64,000 nt of DNA from Lentinula raphanica (Eukaryota; Basidiomycota; Agaricomycetes; Agaricales; Omphalotaceae): assembly GCA_027919835.1 (NCBI GenBank), contig JANVFP010000013.1:868001-932000 (forward strand). Reading direction: 5' to 3'. This document shows positions 14,253 to 25,804 of the stretch, piece by piece; within the stretch, counting starts at the first letter, position 1, and every line of letters starts with the position of its first letter. The translations under genes were made by a program, and so were the position numbers. Under the pieces are notes generated by a model that did not search any database, was not told where the DNA came from, and saw nothing but the letters and a program-made list of their open reading frames with translations.

Positions 14253-15113
14253 TCATTCCTCGCGACCAGCTCCTAAATCCGAACTCGAGAGGGAGAACCG
14301 CACCGCTTTCTTCGGTGATGCAAGAGGCATCGTAACTTCCCCTGAAGAAACCTTCGGAAATGAAGATGTCGGTGACGGTATAGAGGAAGAAGGTGCGGAG
14401 GGCATTAAGCGTGTCATGCGTAGTTTAAGCGACAAAAGGGAATGAGTGGATCGCGGAGTAGGAGGAAGGTTGGATGAGGTAACAGTCGTAGAGGAATGTG
14501 GGTCAAGAGATGGCACAGATGAACTTTTGGTGGGTTTCTTCATCGCTGAACGTGACGGTGGAGGTGGAAGAGGATAGGAGTACGACGTTGTGAAAAGGCG
14601 GAGGTTGGAGACGCTGGGGGACGGAGATGAGGTGTTCGCGAGATGTGTAGACCCATCGCTATCTGCTCGATAGATGGAGGTGATGCATCAACTTCCTGTC
14701 GTTTCAACCTTGCAGATTGCTGGACAGTGCGCTCGGCAATCGTAGAATACATGCCAGTGACGTTCATCTGAGTTGATATTCCATGAGATAAAGGTAGTGG
14801 TTTCATTGATTGTACTTACTGTTTCGACCGACAAGTGTTTCTTCGGTGTCGCAGGATGAGAGCCAGCAAGGGATCGCTTCACACTAGACATTATGCGAGA
14901 CGTTTTGTTGGAGCGATTGGTGGCTGAATCAGGTTCCGGAGAAGTCAGTCCAGCTTTCCTAGAGCGAGGCGTAGCATTATGCTGCGTATCGAGACTATTG
15001 GAACGTGAATGAAGCCTGGTCAGGCTTAATCGTGTGGACGGTGGTGGTGAAGGGGGAGATCGCTTGTGTGTCAGATTGGGATTGGAAGAGGAGTCGCGAG
15101 AGGATGTTGCCAT
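14253..15113 (-). CDS. Ser/Pro-rich unknown protein with IEQIAMGLH motif
   Basis: I do not recognise a named family. The start at 15113 opens MATSSRDSSSNPNLTHKRSP, followed by a basic, Ser/Thr/Pro-rich, probably disordered region. A 52-nt intron (14768-14819) joins to a second exon carrying the best-structured part, PPSIEQIAMGLHISRTPHL. The last part (MKKPTKSSSVPSLDPHSST to DLGAGREE, stop at 14253) is in a different frame from that motif. A 38-41 nt intron beginning GTACTCC or GTCGTACT would restore frame but is shorter than every other intron in the window, so a real frameshift or a sequence error is possible. Divergent with the Sos7-like gene. Composition suggests a regulatory or phosphorylated protein; this is inference only. 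Confidence 0.6.
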
Positions 15114-15405
15114 TATTTTGTTGTGGTATACAGCACAAGTCCTACTTCAAGTGTAGAAGAAGTGCTGCGACTGAACAACGTTGGAGGAGGGTGGTGAACA
15201 GATGGTAACTGTTCAACGAAACGTCTGCGGCCACATATGATTTGTTTATGTAAGCACAATATATCTTCGGCCAACGCCGACATCACGTGTGGCTGTGCAG
15301 CTTCTGGTTGACTTGAAGTTGATGGCAACTTCCAAGTTGATCATCTTCGACTACTCCACCAAGTTCAACCAACCTTCCAGAGTTGCTACGAAAGCCACGC
15401 GTCCA

Positions 15406-16629
15406 ATGGATCAAGAAAAGCGGCTAGCTGCCGCGCAATCCCTGCAAACACTCTTCAACTCTACTAATGCAAATTTGGCCATTGTTCGCAACGCGACGGA
15501 ATTCAGCTCGCATAAAGGGGATGAAGGCGACGCGTCAGATTTCGACGACATCGATACCAGAGATCCTGCTCTTGTTGCAATAGACGTGGCTTCCCAGACC
15601 GTATGTTGATCAAACATTTCTGCAAGCTCTCGTGGGCGTAATCAGTGTCCTGATGACGAGACCCACTAGTCATATCTCCGCAAACTGAAGCAACAATACC
15701 TGGAGCAGAACGCCAAAGACAAATATGTCAAGCTGATTGTCACAGATATTGACGATCCGCCAACTGTGACGGACAATGACAACAAACAACTGGAAAAGCA
15801 GAACATGGAACAGAAAGAAAAGCTGAAAGTTGCGAAAGAGAAGTTGTCAAAGATAGAAGGTGACTTTCGGACTGCGTCCACAAAAGTTGAAGAAGGTGCG
15901 CAAAGTGGCCTACTTCTATCATCGCATCTTGTTGATTCAACCCCTAGATTATGTGCGAGTAAAGCAAGCTACAGCGAAAGCTACCGACCTGGCTCAAAAA
16001 ATCATTGATACCAGATTGGCCTTGTCGCGGCTACGGCAAACGCACCCTCATCCTCGAGTTACGATCCAGACTGCGGATAAGAAACTTGAAGACCAGGTCA
16101 TGGAAATGCAGGCACTCACTGACGAGATGCAAATCGTCGAACAGAAAGTTCATGATATGAAGGCGAAATTGAAGGCAGAATCGCTGGAAGCAGAGTCTCT
16201 AAAGACACAACGAAACGAGGCAGAAAAGAATGTGAAGAAATCTGAGAACGGGTTCAATGATGATCGACGCTATGTTCCCTTATACGATTGGTTTGTTGCT
16301 TCTCATGATTCTGCCCGGTACTTCCTGACATCGCCCCCAGGCTCACCGGATCTCTCTCAATACATCGCTCAATGGAAGGCTTGACAGACATAAAAGCGAT
16401 TTCCGACAACGAATTACGTCTGCGGTATCAGGTCGAAAACAAATATGGGCGTTCCCGCCAAGTATCGATCACACTCATCTTCGTGCCTAACAGCAGGTTG
16501 TTAGCTTCGGCTGAAGTCCAGGGAGTTGAAGAAGTAGACTTCAGCGACGTCATTGAGGCACATATACAGATGAACAACATTCGCGGTATGCTTGCTGCTA
16601 TTTTGGCACGCACGAGAGAAGGGGAATGA
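15406..16629 (+). CDS. sos7: Kinetochore protein Sos7-like
   Basis: Sos7 is a fission-yeast kinetochore component linking inner-centromere chromatin to the Mis12 complex. Four exons keep frame: 15406-15600, 15670-15895, 15948-16290 and 16341-16629. The protein starts MDQEKRLAAAQSLQTLFN, followed by an acidic patch (SDFDDIDTRDPAL). The diagnostic SYLRKLKQQYLEQNAKDKYV block at the second exon leads into a long coiled-coil (about residues 120-240, rich in Lys/Glu/Gln). A C-terminal globular part carries VPLYDWLTGSLSIHRSMEGL, ISDNELRLRYQVEN, VSITLIFVP and DVIEAHIQMNNI. This arrangement, one conserved helix block, coiled-coil and a small beta-rich tail, is that of Sos7. The identification rests on motif memory rather than search; another coiled-coil kinetochore protein is the main alternative. 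Confidence 0.7.
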
Positions 16630-16802
16630 AGAGAACCTAGATAGAGGTATATGCAACGATAGGAAGTACGTGTGTGTATGATATCATTGATCAATATGCT
16701 GCGCCTAAATTCTCGAATGTTGACATGCGCAACGTTGTTTCCTTCAACAAGTTCCTGGCCGCCTTGGATTAATGATTGGTCGGCTCACGTCGATGATCGC
16801 TC

Positions 16803-17436
16803 GATGTGAGGACTTGGTGGGACCTTGCTGGCATCTACACGACAAGGTTGAAAGAGGCTGTCAGCGAGAAAATGAAGATGCTTGAACGAACTCTTGAATC
16901 GACACGAAAGGCCGTGAGCGACGAAGAGTATAATGAGGCCCTATAATGGTACAGTATATATAGAAATCCGAAGCCGCTGGTTCGCCTGGAAGACAAGAAC
17001 GCATTATAATGCATCTCCAAGATGCCTGAGACTCAGGTGTACCTGGAAACAACGGTCGGATGGAAGGGTGACTTCGGGGCCCGCATCGTTTTCTATCATC
17101 TTCCACCACACTAGTTATCTGTCTCCTTCGGGTTGACATACGTATGATACGATGGAACGACGGAGAGAACTCCAGCAATGGTTGCTTAGAATCGGGACTT
17201 AGTTGCGGTCGTCGCATGATACGAATGAATATCATGAGCCATGTCTTTCGCGGTCCTCAACGGTCCAGGCGACGCTGGGCCATCGGGATGCTGTATGGAT
17301 GGCACAGAAATCCTTACACGACCTTCAAATGCTTTGTTATCCCTTTACGACCTCTTCAAGTTTTACCCGTGTGGCAACGTTCATTCGCAACCCCTTTCAG
17401 CTCTTTGTCTCGATATCAGGTCGAACTGGTATATAA
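16803..17436 (+). pseudogene. Possible decayed coding relic (frames broken by stops)
   Basis: One reading frame from 16803 looks protein-like (TWWDLAGIYTTRLKEAV, ESTRKAVSDEEYNEAL) and stays in phase to a TAG at 17112, broken by two TAA codons at 16944 and 17007. Its last part reads MPETQVYLETTVGWKGDFG. A second frame from 17152 (MERRRELQQWLLRIGT) is cut by a TAG at 17200 and then stays open to about 17436. No family is recognised. The amino-acid composition resembles a genuine helical protein, but chance cannot be excluded without a search. Confidence 0.3.
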
Positions 17437-17439
17437 TTT

Positions 17440-17700
17440 CTTGGACTTCTTTCGAAATTCTCTATCCCCCCCGTTCCTTTCTTGTCCTCTTGATTTCTAT
17501 CCCTACCCTAGCAGGTAGCTGGCCGTGGTTGCGAGACTTGTCTCTTACACCGTTCTCTCTTCCTATCTTCTCCTCGTTTCCCGACTTCTCGAACAGGTTT
17601 CCTGCGTTTCATCTTTGTAGTTCTTGACTTCGGCAGCGCCGCCTTCAATCCACGTCTGTTTTCATCGTTGTCGTGACATTCCCTCTCGCCGATTTTTGAC
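17440..17700 (+). promoter_or_regulatory. Pyrimidine-rich promoter/5' leader of the gEgh16-like gene
   Basis: The 260 bp before the ATG at 17704 are strongly C/T-rich on the plus strand (runs such as ccccccgttcctttcttg). CT-rich leaders are known upstream of highly expressed fungal genes, so this is a plausible core promoter and transcription start zone. No clean TATA box was seen. Confidence 0.5.
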
Positions 17701-17703
17701 ACT

Positions 17704-19683
17704 ATGATCAAACTTGTGCTCGTCGCCGCTTCAGTACTCCCATCAGTCTTCGGACACGCCGTCATAACTGCCGTTACCGGAGCCAATGGGGTGACCACTA
17801 GTGGTTTCGGCGTCAGTGAGTAATCCCCGGTCACTCGACTGCGAACAACGACTGACGTTGTCATGTAGCCACTGATGGAAGTGTTCCTCGTAATGGTACG
17901 ACAGAGCAGCCATTCCAATTAGACACCCCTGTGCTCAAAAACCTCGTTGATGGTATGTCAGATCGATAACATTGTCAGGTATGCTTTGAGTCATTGACTC
18001 ATTCTTGAAGATCCCTGTGGTGCAACCCTTCTCAGTGGCTCAATAGGAATGACCTCCTCCCTCGCCACCGCGTTAACGCAAGGAGGAGGTAACCTTCCGT
18101 CGCTCGCTGCCGACAACACCATCTCGTTTACCTTACACCAAGTCAATGCTGACGGCGGAGGACCGTTCTCCGCAATGGTTAACACCGACGCTACAGGTCA
18201 AGATTGGACGTCTGCGTTGATCACTCAACAACCCCCTGGTGCAAATGGTCTTCTGAGCGGAGGCCCCGTCGATTCTCAGGTCACCGCTCAACTTCCTGCT
18301 GGAACCACATGCACTGGGACCAGTGCTGATGGCTCTGTTTCGAACATTTGCTTGATTCGGATTAGTAACGGTGGAACTGGGGGTGAGGCTGCTTCTGTAG
18401 CGTCATTCGCAAACGGGGCTGGACCTTTTGGGGGTTGTTTCGCTGTTACTACTTGTCAGTGGTCTTTGATGTGTGTTTCAATTATGTTCTACCTACTAAC
18501 ACCGTGTTCCAGCATCTGATGCAACCGCTGCTTCAACTTCTGCTGCTGCCTCTACAGCCACCACAACAACAACGAACACCAAGAACAACAAGAACAAGAA
18601 CAAGAATCGTTCGCTGGAATTGATCGGCCGGTTAGCTCCTGCATTGATGCGCCGTCAGTCAGAGCTCGATGAACTTGTTGCACAACATCGTGCTTTGGAG
18701 GAAGACATCAAACTGAAAGTTCGCGAGCTTGCGGAACGTCAGCTGCTCACTGTAGCGATGATGGATGAGATTGCTGTGTGTTATCTCACGGTTTCTTTGT
18801 CCTTCCTCACCTCTGATGCTGATGATCAAAATCCCAGACTGCTGTTGGTACTGCTGATGACAGTGAGTCCATCTATTCTCAAGTTCATCCTCGTCTCATG
18901 ATTTTTCTTCAGTTCCCGTCGATGCCTTGGCTGGTCAGATCGACGAGAGTGCCAATGGGGGCAACTCCTCAACTACTAGTAACGCGAAGTTGAGCCTTCA
19001 AGATGCGGTCAACCTCAAGGCAGCCCTTCGTACACAGGTCGAAGGTGTCCTGGCTGCCTTCGCTGCCAATCAAAATGCCTCCCTTGCCACCGCTGGTTCG
19101 GACTTCAATTTCACCGGTAACCTGACCACGGTATGTCTACTAAGCTATGGGTGGAGGAGCAAACATTTGAGTGACTGTACACTTCAACTAGGAAACCGTT
19201 GCCCAAGCGAACAGTGACGCTGACGCCGCTCAAGCAGCTGGTACCACTAGTATCAATGCTGGCAATGCAGGTGTTGGAGAAGTACAAACTGCAGTGAAAA
19301 ACTCGCTCCTAGGAGAAGGTAAGGGGTCTCATTATTGGCAGTATGCGGCTGTCTAAAGATACACCTCTGATTCAGTCTCAACCGTTCAATCGATCACGAA
19401 TGGAGCAACACTCTTGGGAGCATCGCCGACAACTGCAGCAACAGTGGCCACGACTACGGCTGCTGCTGCCGCAACGACTACAGCAGTAGATTCCTCGACG
19501 GCGACTGCTGCTGCCGCCGCAGCTACTTCTGCCACAACGACTTCGACCAAGAACAACAAGAACAACAAGAACAACACGAACAATGCTGCCGCGAACAAGG
19601 ACGACAAATCTGCTCGTGCGTTGAATAAGAGGATGTTGTTGTCTAGGATGATGGCGTTGTCCGACGATGGAGACATGGAGTGA
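17704..19683 (+). CDS. Secreted gEgh16/Gas1-like protein with long low-complexity extension
   Basis: Eight exons keep frame and give 526 aa. An N-terminal signal peptide (MIKLVLVAASVLPSVFG) precedes HAVITAVTGANGVTTSGFGV, the start of the Egh16-like domain (powdery mildew gEgh16, Magnaporthe Gas1/Mas3). The domain continues with DDPCGATLLSGSIG, ISFTLHQVNADGGGPF, LPAGTTCTGTSADGSVSNIC and GPFGGCFAV up to about residue 213. Known relatives are secreted, appressorium- or infection-associated in ascomycetes and also occur in saprotrophic basidiomycetes; the biochemical role is unknown. The second half is unusual: Ala/Thr-rich, Asn/Lys repeats (TKNNKNK) appear twice, with an amphipathic helical part between (SELDELVAQHRALEEDIKLK and AVNLKAALRTQVEGVLAAF). 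No GPI signal or TM segment is visible at the C-terminus (ALSDDGDME). Confidence 0.85.
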
Positions 19684-20206
19684 TTTACCATCAAGTTCGT
19701 AGAGCGTTTCCATTGTAAGTTTTGAGTACTTGAGTAACTAGAGAAAAGATATAAAGGGCAAATCTTTCATCTTACACAATTCTTGAAAACTGAAGTCCAA
19801 CCATCTGTAGCCTGGCTAGCCGTCTTCAGGAGAAGAAATCGTCCTTGACTAAAATCATAGTACTTGAATAGAGCAGATTTCTCCATCATCGACATCTCTC
19901 AATCTGCATCACTAGCCTTCAAGCTGCACGTTTGTACGAGTTCATGCATAGATTAACAAGACGTTCGAAGTAATGGGGATAGATAAGTCATTTAATGCTC
20001 TCAATCTTCTTCGAGGTGAAATTGTATCCAAATGGATTGACTAGGATTCAATACAAGAAACAATTTATGCATACTGCTGTATGTTATGAATGTAATTATT
20101 GCCACTCCTCGTTAGTCCGTAAAGTCCATGTATTAATCGAGGGTGAGGCACGAGAAAAGACAGACACAGAAGCATGGAGGACGAGACAATATAACCATAG
20201 CCATAC
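19684..20206. other. Convergent intergenic region, no feature seen
   Basis: About 520 bp between two convergent secreted-protein genes, containing their 3' ends. No ORF with coding character, repeat or RNA gene was recognised. Confidence 0.5.
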
Positions 20207-20933
20207 TTAGGCCTGAGCAACAAAGTCCCAGAGCTGCTGAGGGCTGCCAGTACATTCCATCGACCTAACTCTTGGATCACCATCGCTGTCTCCTGGGACA
20301 GTGACACATTCAGAGGTCGACGCGGCAGTGAGGGTGCAGGCAGTCATCGTGGTATCTGAACAAGATGAGCAGGAAATGGCGAAATCGGAGCTGGTGCCAG
20401 CGAGGTTGGAGCAGCTACCAGTTGTCAGGTAAGTGTCGGCAGGAGCACTGACACAGGCGGTGTCGATGAGACTCAAGGCACTGTGTGGGTGTAAGCGATT
20501 ATGAGATTGTCAGCGAGGACTCGACGGAGGTGTGTCAAAAGGTGCGTACTCAATGGACCATCCACCGGTTGAAAGTTGAGTAGGATACCAAGGCTCGATT
20601 TCAGGAGGTGAAGGGATCTGTCTCGGACGTAGTGAGAAAGAAATTACATCACTGTATGTTACTAGAGCCCACCAAGTAGACGGCAGATAAGGTACCAGCA
20701 CTAGCTCCATTGAACTGCCAGACGTAGGAGTCTGATGGAGAGATGAGTCAACCACAGTGAAGACAAGGAGCAAGGAGCTTTCGAAACTGACCATTGATAT
20801 TGGAGCTGACTTGATATCCAGTTCCAGATGTGAAGGAAGGAGTACACGTTGTTTGACGAGCCAAGGGAGTAGCAACGCTTGAAGCTGCGAGCATGAGGCT
20901 ACCAGCCGTAACAACAGCGGTCAATGACAACAT
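20207..20933 (-). CDS. Small secreted cysteine-rich protein, unknown function
   Basis: Four exons (20792-20933, 20673-20731, 20550-20617, 20207-20480) keep frame and encode 180 aa. The start at 20933 opens a signal peptide, MLSLTAVVTAGSLMLAASS, followed by a short ATPLAR segment ending in Arg that could be a processing site. The mature protein has TTCTPSFTSGTGYQV, DSYVWQFNGASAGTL and a final exon with most of the cysteines (DTACVSAPADTYLTTGSCSN, ISCSSCSD, TSECVTVPGDSDGD) ending GSPQQLWDFVAQA. There are about eight cysteines after the signal. The ending QQLWDF recalls the Q-x-W signature of ricin-B-type lectin repeats, but only one is seen, so lectin activity is speculation. It is probably an extracellular protein or effector-like product. 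Confidence 0.8.
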
Positions 20934-21819
20934 TGTGTTTATGGTTGATGTGGAGGCAAAGTCGGGGAAGGGGGCAGGAAGGGGGCTGGGGAAGAACGTA
21001 AGTGCTAAGGAGGTCAAGCTTTTATGCAAGTCTGGTATATGAAACACCCGAGAATTCAGGGAAATTCGCGTGCTCAGTGCGGACTAGAGAAGCCTCGTCG
21101 TCATGCGGCAGTGCACAATGATCTGAGTTTAGTGTTCAGATGGCGCCCCATGATATGAGGTTGTTCAGAAGGTGAATCCACGTTCACATGTTTCGGCTTG
21201 CTTTGCCCGTCGTTTCTACCAAGACTCGGAGGGTATGTAGTAGGTATATTTTCGTCACTGATTCAAAAACAGGAAGCGAGGGAACAGGAGAGAATCGGAG
21301 AGAACATGAAAGAACCGAGAGGGGGTGAGGAATGAAACTCGCAAAAGCCCGGGAAGAGCTCTCGGTCAAATGGAGGTTGGCAACTTGGTAGGATGCGTTT
21401 TAGTGTAGCCTGAGACAGTCGTCGGGTACTCAATCATATGCCAATTTCAGTTTCCGTGAGGTTCGTGAGGCTGAATTCTACTCCAGGCTGGAAATATTAT
21501 GTAGTTTCGATGTAGCCGAAGACCAAGGATTTCCAAGAAGTTCGCGGCATTGGCAAAACCTGTTCCGTTTGGACTTTGGAGGGGGGTTCCCTGATGATTA
21601 TCAACACGAAAAACTGAGCTCACCAGCCTCACCTCAACTCTCTAGTGTAAGATTCTGCCTTTGGCCCTCAGTGGGAGACGGAAGTTCAACACAAGTGACA
21701 AGAAACATAGGCTGTAGTCGGCATCTCGGCTAGCCACAGTTTGCCCCAGCTTGCGCGTCACCATGATTGATTTATAACTTTCGCCTGTACCCTGAGGCTA
21801 TGTGATTAACGTTTTCTCG
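20934..21819. other. Divergent intergenic region, no feature seen
   Basis: About 890 bp between the divergent secreted-protein and lipase genes, expected to hold both promoters. No convincing ORF, repeat or RNA gene was recognised. Confidence 0.5.
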
Positions 21820-23425
21820 ATGACTTCCACAACCAAGTCCATCCACCTTCTTGTCCTCCTTCACGGCATGTGGGGCCACCCTGGTCATCTAGACGAAATG
21901 GCCAGAATCGTCAAGGAGACTCACGAGCGGGACTCGAGGGACCACGACGAGTTACGCGTTCTTCTCGCTGAAACCAATCGGGAAGAAGGCACGTATGACG
22001 GAATAGACTGGTGTGCAGAAAGAGTCGTCGATGAAGTAAATATCCTCATAGTCCTCTTTCCCGGAAGATGTTCATCGCGGTCTTCCCTAGATATTAACCG
22101 AGATTGACGCTATACAGCACCAGCAGGAGACCAGGGTGACAAAGTTCAGTATAACTGGATACAGTCTTGGTGGACTGGTAGCGAGATACGTCGTAGGAAT
22201 ACTCGCCCAAAAGGGCTTTCTCATTTCCGGCGACGACGACAATTTTGATCAATCATCCTCGTCAACGCCATCCTCTTACCGAATGGAACCCATGAACTTC
22301 TCTACAATCGCAACCCCTCACCTCGGTCTCATCCGCTACTCTACACTCTTCTCCTCCCTCGCGCATAAATTAGGACCTAGACTCTTGAGTAGAACCGGAG
22401 AGCAGTTCTACCTTCAAGACACAAACACATCCAGCGGACGACCTCTTCTTGACATCATGTCCGACCCAGAACTACCATTCTACCGTTCGCTAACCATGTT
22501 CAAGCAAGTCAGGATATTTGCCAACGCCGTGAATGATTTGACGGTGCCATATGTCACTGCAGCGATGGAAGAAGAAGATCCATTCGTTGATTGGGAAGAG
22601 ACAGGCTTGAAAGTAGAATACCACCCTCGCTACCGTCCGATCATCACTTCATACATCGTATCCTCTTCGTCCCCGCATAAATCCAAATCGAAACACTCTA
22701 AACCACTTATCCCTCTTCCGCCTTTTCTAATAAAACCTTTCCCCTTCAACCTCTTCATCTATGCACTCCTACCGCTCCTCGTTCCCCTCGCCTTCGTCTT
22801 GGTGTTCGTCAGGTTCACCAGAGCGACAGGGCGAAGTCGGCTCAGGATAAGCCGGTTGGAGAAGAGATTTGCCGAAGGGAAAAGTCCTAGTTTGTTGCAG
22901 GCGCTAAGTGACCTTGAAAGGCAGGTTGAGAGAAGGATAGAAGATGCCGTGGTCGATGCTATAGATGATCCTGTCGGGAGTACTCGGACGTCCGGAACAT
23001 CGACGCCTTCTGTCAGGGGACAGATGTCTCCCTCTCCATCACCTTCACCCTCGTTCTCAATAACACTACCCAAACTGAATCCCAACAAGAAACCGTCAAA
23101 GAATACTCCTCTTATAACACCTCTCCAGCGAATCATATGTGCGAGGTTGAATTCGCTTCCTGGATTGAAGAAGGAGATTGTGTTCATTGACGAGTTTACG
23201 GACGATGATGAAGAGGAGGATGAGGAAGCAGGGATCACCAAGTCTTCTAGCTCCAGGGATCTACAAGCTTCTCAACGAACGAAGCGCGTTCAAAAAGCGA
23301 AATCTAAACCGATCGCGATTCGTAACTCTCACGCACCGATCGTTTCGAGGGACGTTCGCAATTTCAAGCATCATAGGATAGGAGAGGGGGTACTGAGGTG
23401 CTGGGCTGAAGGATTGATTATGTGA
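21820..23425 (+). CDS. DUF676 serine esterase / lipid-droplet phospholipase-like lipase
   Basis: Two exons (21820-22035 and 22091-23425) encode 516 aa. The alpha/beta-hydrolase core begins IHLLVLLHGMWGHPGHL (oxyanion region) and has the nucleophile elbow TGYSLGGLVARY, with the catalytic Ser in G-Y-S-L-G. The block NFSTIATPHLGLIRY is typical of the Rog1/Lpl1 family, which yeast uses to act on phospholipids and lipid droplets. A likely catalytic Asp lies in FANAVNDLTVPYVTAA and the His in VEYHPRYRP. Past residue 240 a hydrophobic stretch (FNLFIYALLPLLVPLAFVLV) looks like one membrane anchor. The rest is basic, Ser/Pro-rich and then acidic (DEFTDDDEEEDEEAG), probably cytosolic tail. Substrate is inferred from family only. 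Confidence 0.9.
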
Positions 23426-23846
23426 CGGTTCTAGAGGGTTAGTATGTAGAGGTTGGAGTGTGGTGCACTTAGATGTAACTTATTGTAGATTATTTTGTCG
23501 TGGGTGAGGAAGGCTCACGGAAGGATATTTATGGTACAAGCTATCTCAATATAGGTATAGAGCGTCGACTAAGATCGACTATGAGGGACTTCCATGGCTT
23601 TATCCCCTAGCCGTCAGAATAAGCTCCATTTCTGAGTTCTTGCAGTATACATAGTCTCTCAGAAAGTCAGATAAATTCAAAACATTGTCGACGGTCAATG
23701 AAATACCTTCACTTTGTCAACTCACATATCCTCTTTCACAAAAGGGTCTTTCAGGAATCTCTCAAATTCGAACTTGTTCATTTGGACTCTACTAGATCTA
23801 ATTCTAATTATCCCTCTATTGCTGACTATTCTTGACCCTCCTTCAA
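23426..23846. other. Convergent intergenic region, no feature seen
   Basis: About 420 bp between the 3' ends of the lipase and the MFS transporter genes. Nothing was recognised in it. Confidence 0.5.
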
Positions 23847-25804
23847 TCAGTTTACCTTCAATTCGGAGTCGTGTCCTCCATGGCCACCTGCCACCTCCGA
23901 TGTCACATTCTCCTCACGACCAACCTTGGATGCATCTGGCCCATGACGTAGGTGTCGGGTGATACAAACGACATCCCATAGACCTTTCAGGCTGTTAGTA
24001 GGCCCGAACCATGTATACCTCTCACATTCTGGACCCCTCAGCAACAGAATCAGCAAGGCCCACAATGTGAACCCAAGCGTCATGGCAGCTGTGGCGCGCC
24101 AGCCATAGGCGAGGAATACTTTAGTTCCGGCGGAGGAACCGAGGACTTGACCTATGAAGAGCTGAAGTTGTGAAGGTAATGAACGGAAGAATCGTTCAGA
24201 AGAGATGATATTCCGGTACTTACAGAGAGGATGTATATTGCGTTTAGTCGTGCTCGAGCATGAGGTGCGATACTGTACACCACGAAAACGGCTAGACGCG
24301 TCAGAAGAAGGGAAATAAAGACTGAGATAAGGCCGAACCTAAAAATACTAATCGCCAAAGAAGTCTCGAGCATCTGCCTGAAAACATCCAGACCGACAGT
24401 CGCAATCACCACAGCGGCGATGTTCAGACCGTTTCCTACCACTTGAACGATCTGGAACAGAAGAAGACCAATGCAAGCGACTAAAGACGCTTGCCAGGGA
24501 ATGAGAAAGTCGATGAACCGACCGACGAGGGGCGCCAACGCGACGCCAACCATACCGATCAGTCCGAACAGGCCAATAATCAAGCTGCAAGCAAGACGTG
24601 TATGGATTGTCAGTAATAACTTTCGCGGCGCAGGCAGTGGATGGCGCTTGCGTTGAATAATTATACGGCACTCCGCCTAGCAGGAAAGTCAATGTCACCC
24701 AAAAGCTACTGAACGCAGCCGCGGAGCCCATATTACACAGACATCCTTGAATCAACACCGGTTCCGTCACACTGAATTTTGCCATGGTCCACATAATCTG
24801 TGCATACCCTAACTCTCCAGTATTCTTCGGCGGATAATCCGGTACAGTCCAGAACAACACGAAGACTAGAACCCATTGTATGCCTATAGCCATCCAGTAT
24901 GTTATATGCCAATCGGCGAATTGGGCTATGATTCCTGAAAGGACTCGGGCGATGAGGATACCGAAAAGCAAACCGGAGAAGACGATAGACATCGCTGTTG
25001 CTCGCCGGGTTGGAGGCGCGAGGTCGGCAGTAAGTGGGAGGAGAACTTGAGGAGTTACGGAGGATGCCCCGACGAGGAAGGAGAGGACTTGGAATGTGGG
25101 GAGGTTCGGAGTAAGGGCAAGACCTATGGTAAGAGATGCGGAAACGAAGACTAGGATGAGGAGAAGTTGTCGTCGCCGGACGAGATCGCCAAGTGGTGAT
25201 ATGAAGAGAAGGCCTGTAGCGTAACTGTAATGTCCAATATGAATTTTCTATGAGGGTTCTAGAAACAAGTACAGTACCCCGCTTGGATGAGTGTTGGCAG
25301 TCTAAAATTAGAGTTGATTAACGCAGCTCGGAGAATTTGGAGAGACGAACTTGGATATTTCATCGTAGGACACATTGAAGGAGCTGGATAGTTCGACTAG
25401 TCTTGTGCATTAGAACTGGCATTGTGTTTGATATTACAGCACTCAAAGATCTTACTGAGAATCGGCTGGCACCAGTATAGATTTGCTACGCCTGATAACG
25501 TATTTGAACGATACAACGGTCAATCGTATATACCGCAGCTGGGGAACTGATTCAACTCACTAAACGTGCTGGTAACGCCGAAGAGAATATTGAGGAACAT
25601 GCCAAAATGGAAAGGACTGCTTGGATCATAGCGAAGACGTCTCGGTATAGGTATACAGCCAAAATCTTTAGATGCTGAGGCTGTCGTGATAGCGTTCTTC
25701 GCTGTCTTCTCAGGTTCTGAGTCGGATTTAGAATCTGGGCTTGAGTCTATCGCCGCCTCGATGGTACCAATTGGAGATCTATTCTCTGAGCTTTTACCTT
25801 CCAT
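23847..25804 (-). CDS. Major facilitator superfamily (MFS) transporter
   Basis: This is a multi-exon gene starting at 25804 (MEGKSSENRSPIGTIEAAID). It has a charged cytosolic N-terminus of about 70 residues, then TM1 with FLNILFGVTSTFSVANLYWC. The block GDLVRRRQLLLILVFVSASL is the loop 2-3 motif A-like signature, and later LADLAPPTRRATAMSIVFSG, WMAIGIQWVLVFVLFW, AAAFSSFWVTLTFLLGG and LIIGLFGLIGMVGVALAPLV give roughly 11-12 TM helices. The C-terminus is hydrophilic (VTSEVAGGHGGHDSELKVN). The layout resembles the DHA1-like efflux group and some bacterial sugar-efflux proteins; the substrate cannot be told from sequence. No neighbouring biosynthetic genes suggest one. All introns are short and the reading frame appears intact. 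Confidence 0.88.

Noticed and set aside
14253..14543. Separate short gene starting MKKPTKSSSV
   Set aside because: More simply explained as the last part of the Ser/Pro-rich gene, joined by a very short intron or a frame break.
19378..19713. Minus-strand Gly/Ser/Arg and Ala/Val-rich ORFs
   Set aside because: These are antisense shadows of the Ala/Thr/Asn-rich last exon of the gEgh16-like gene.
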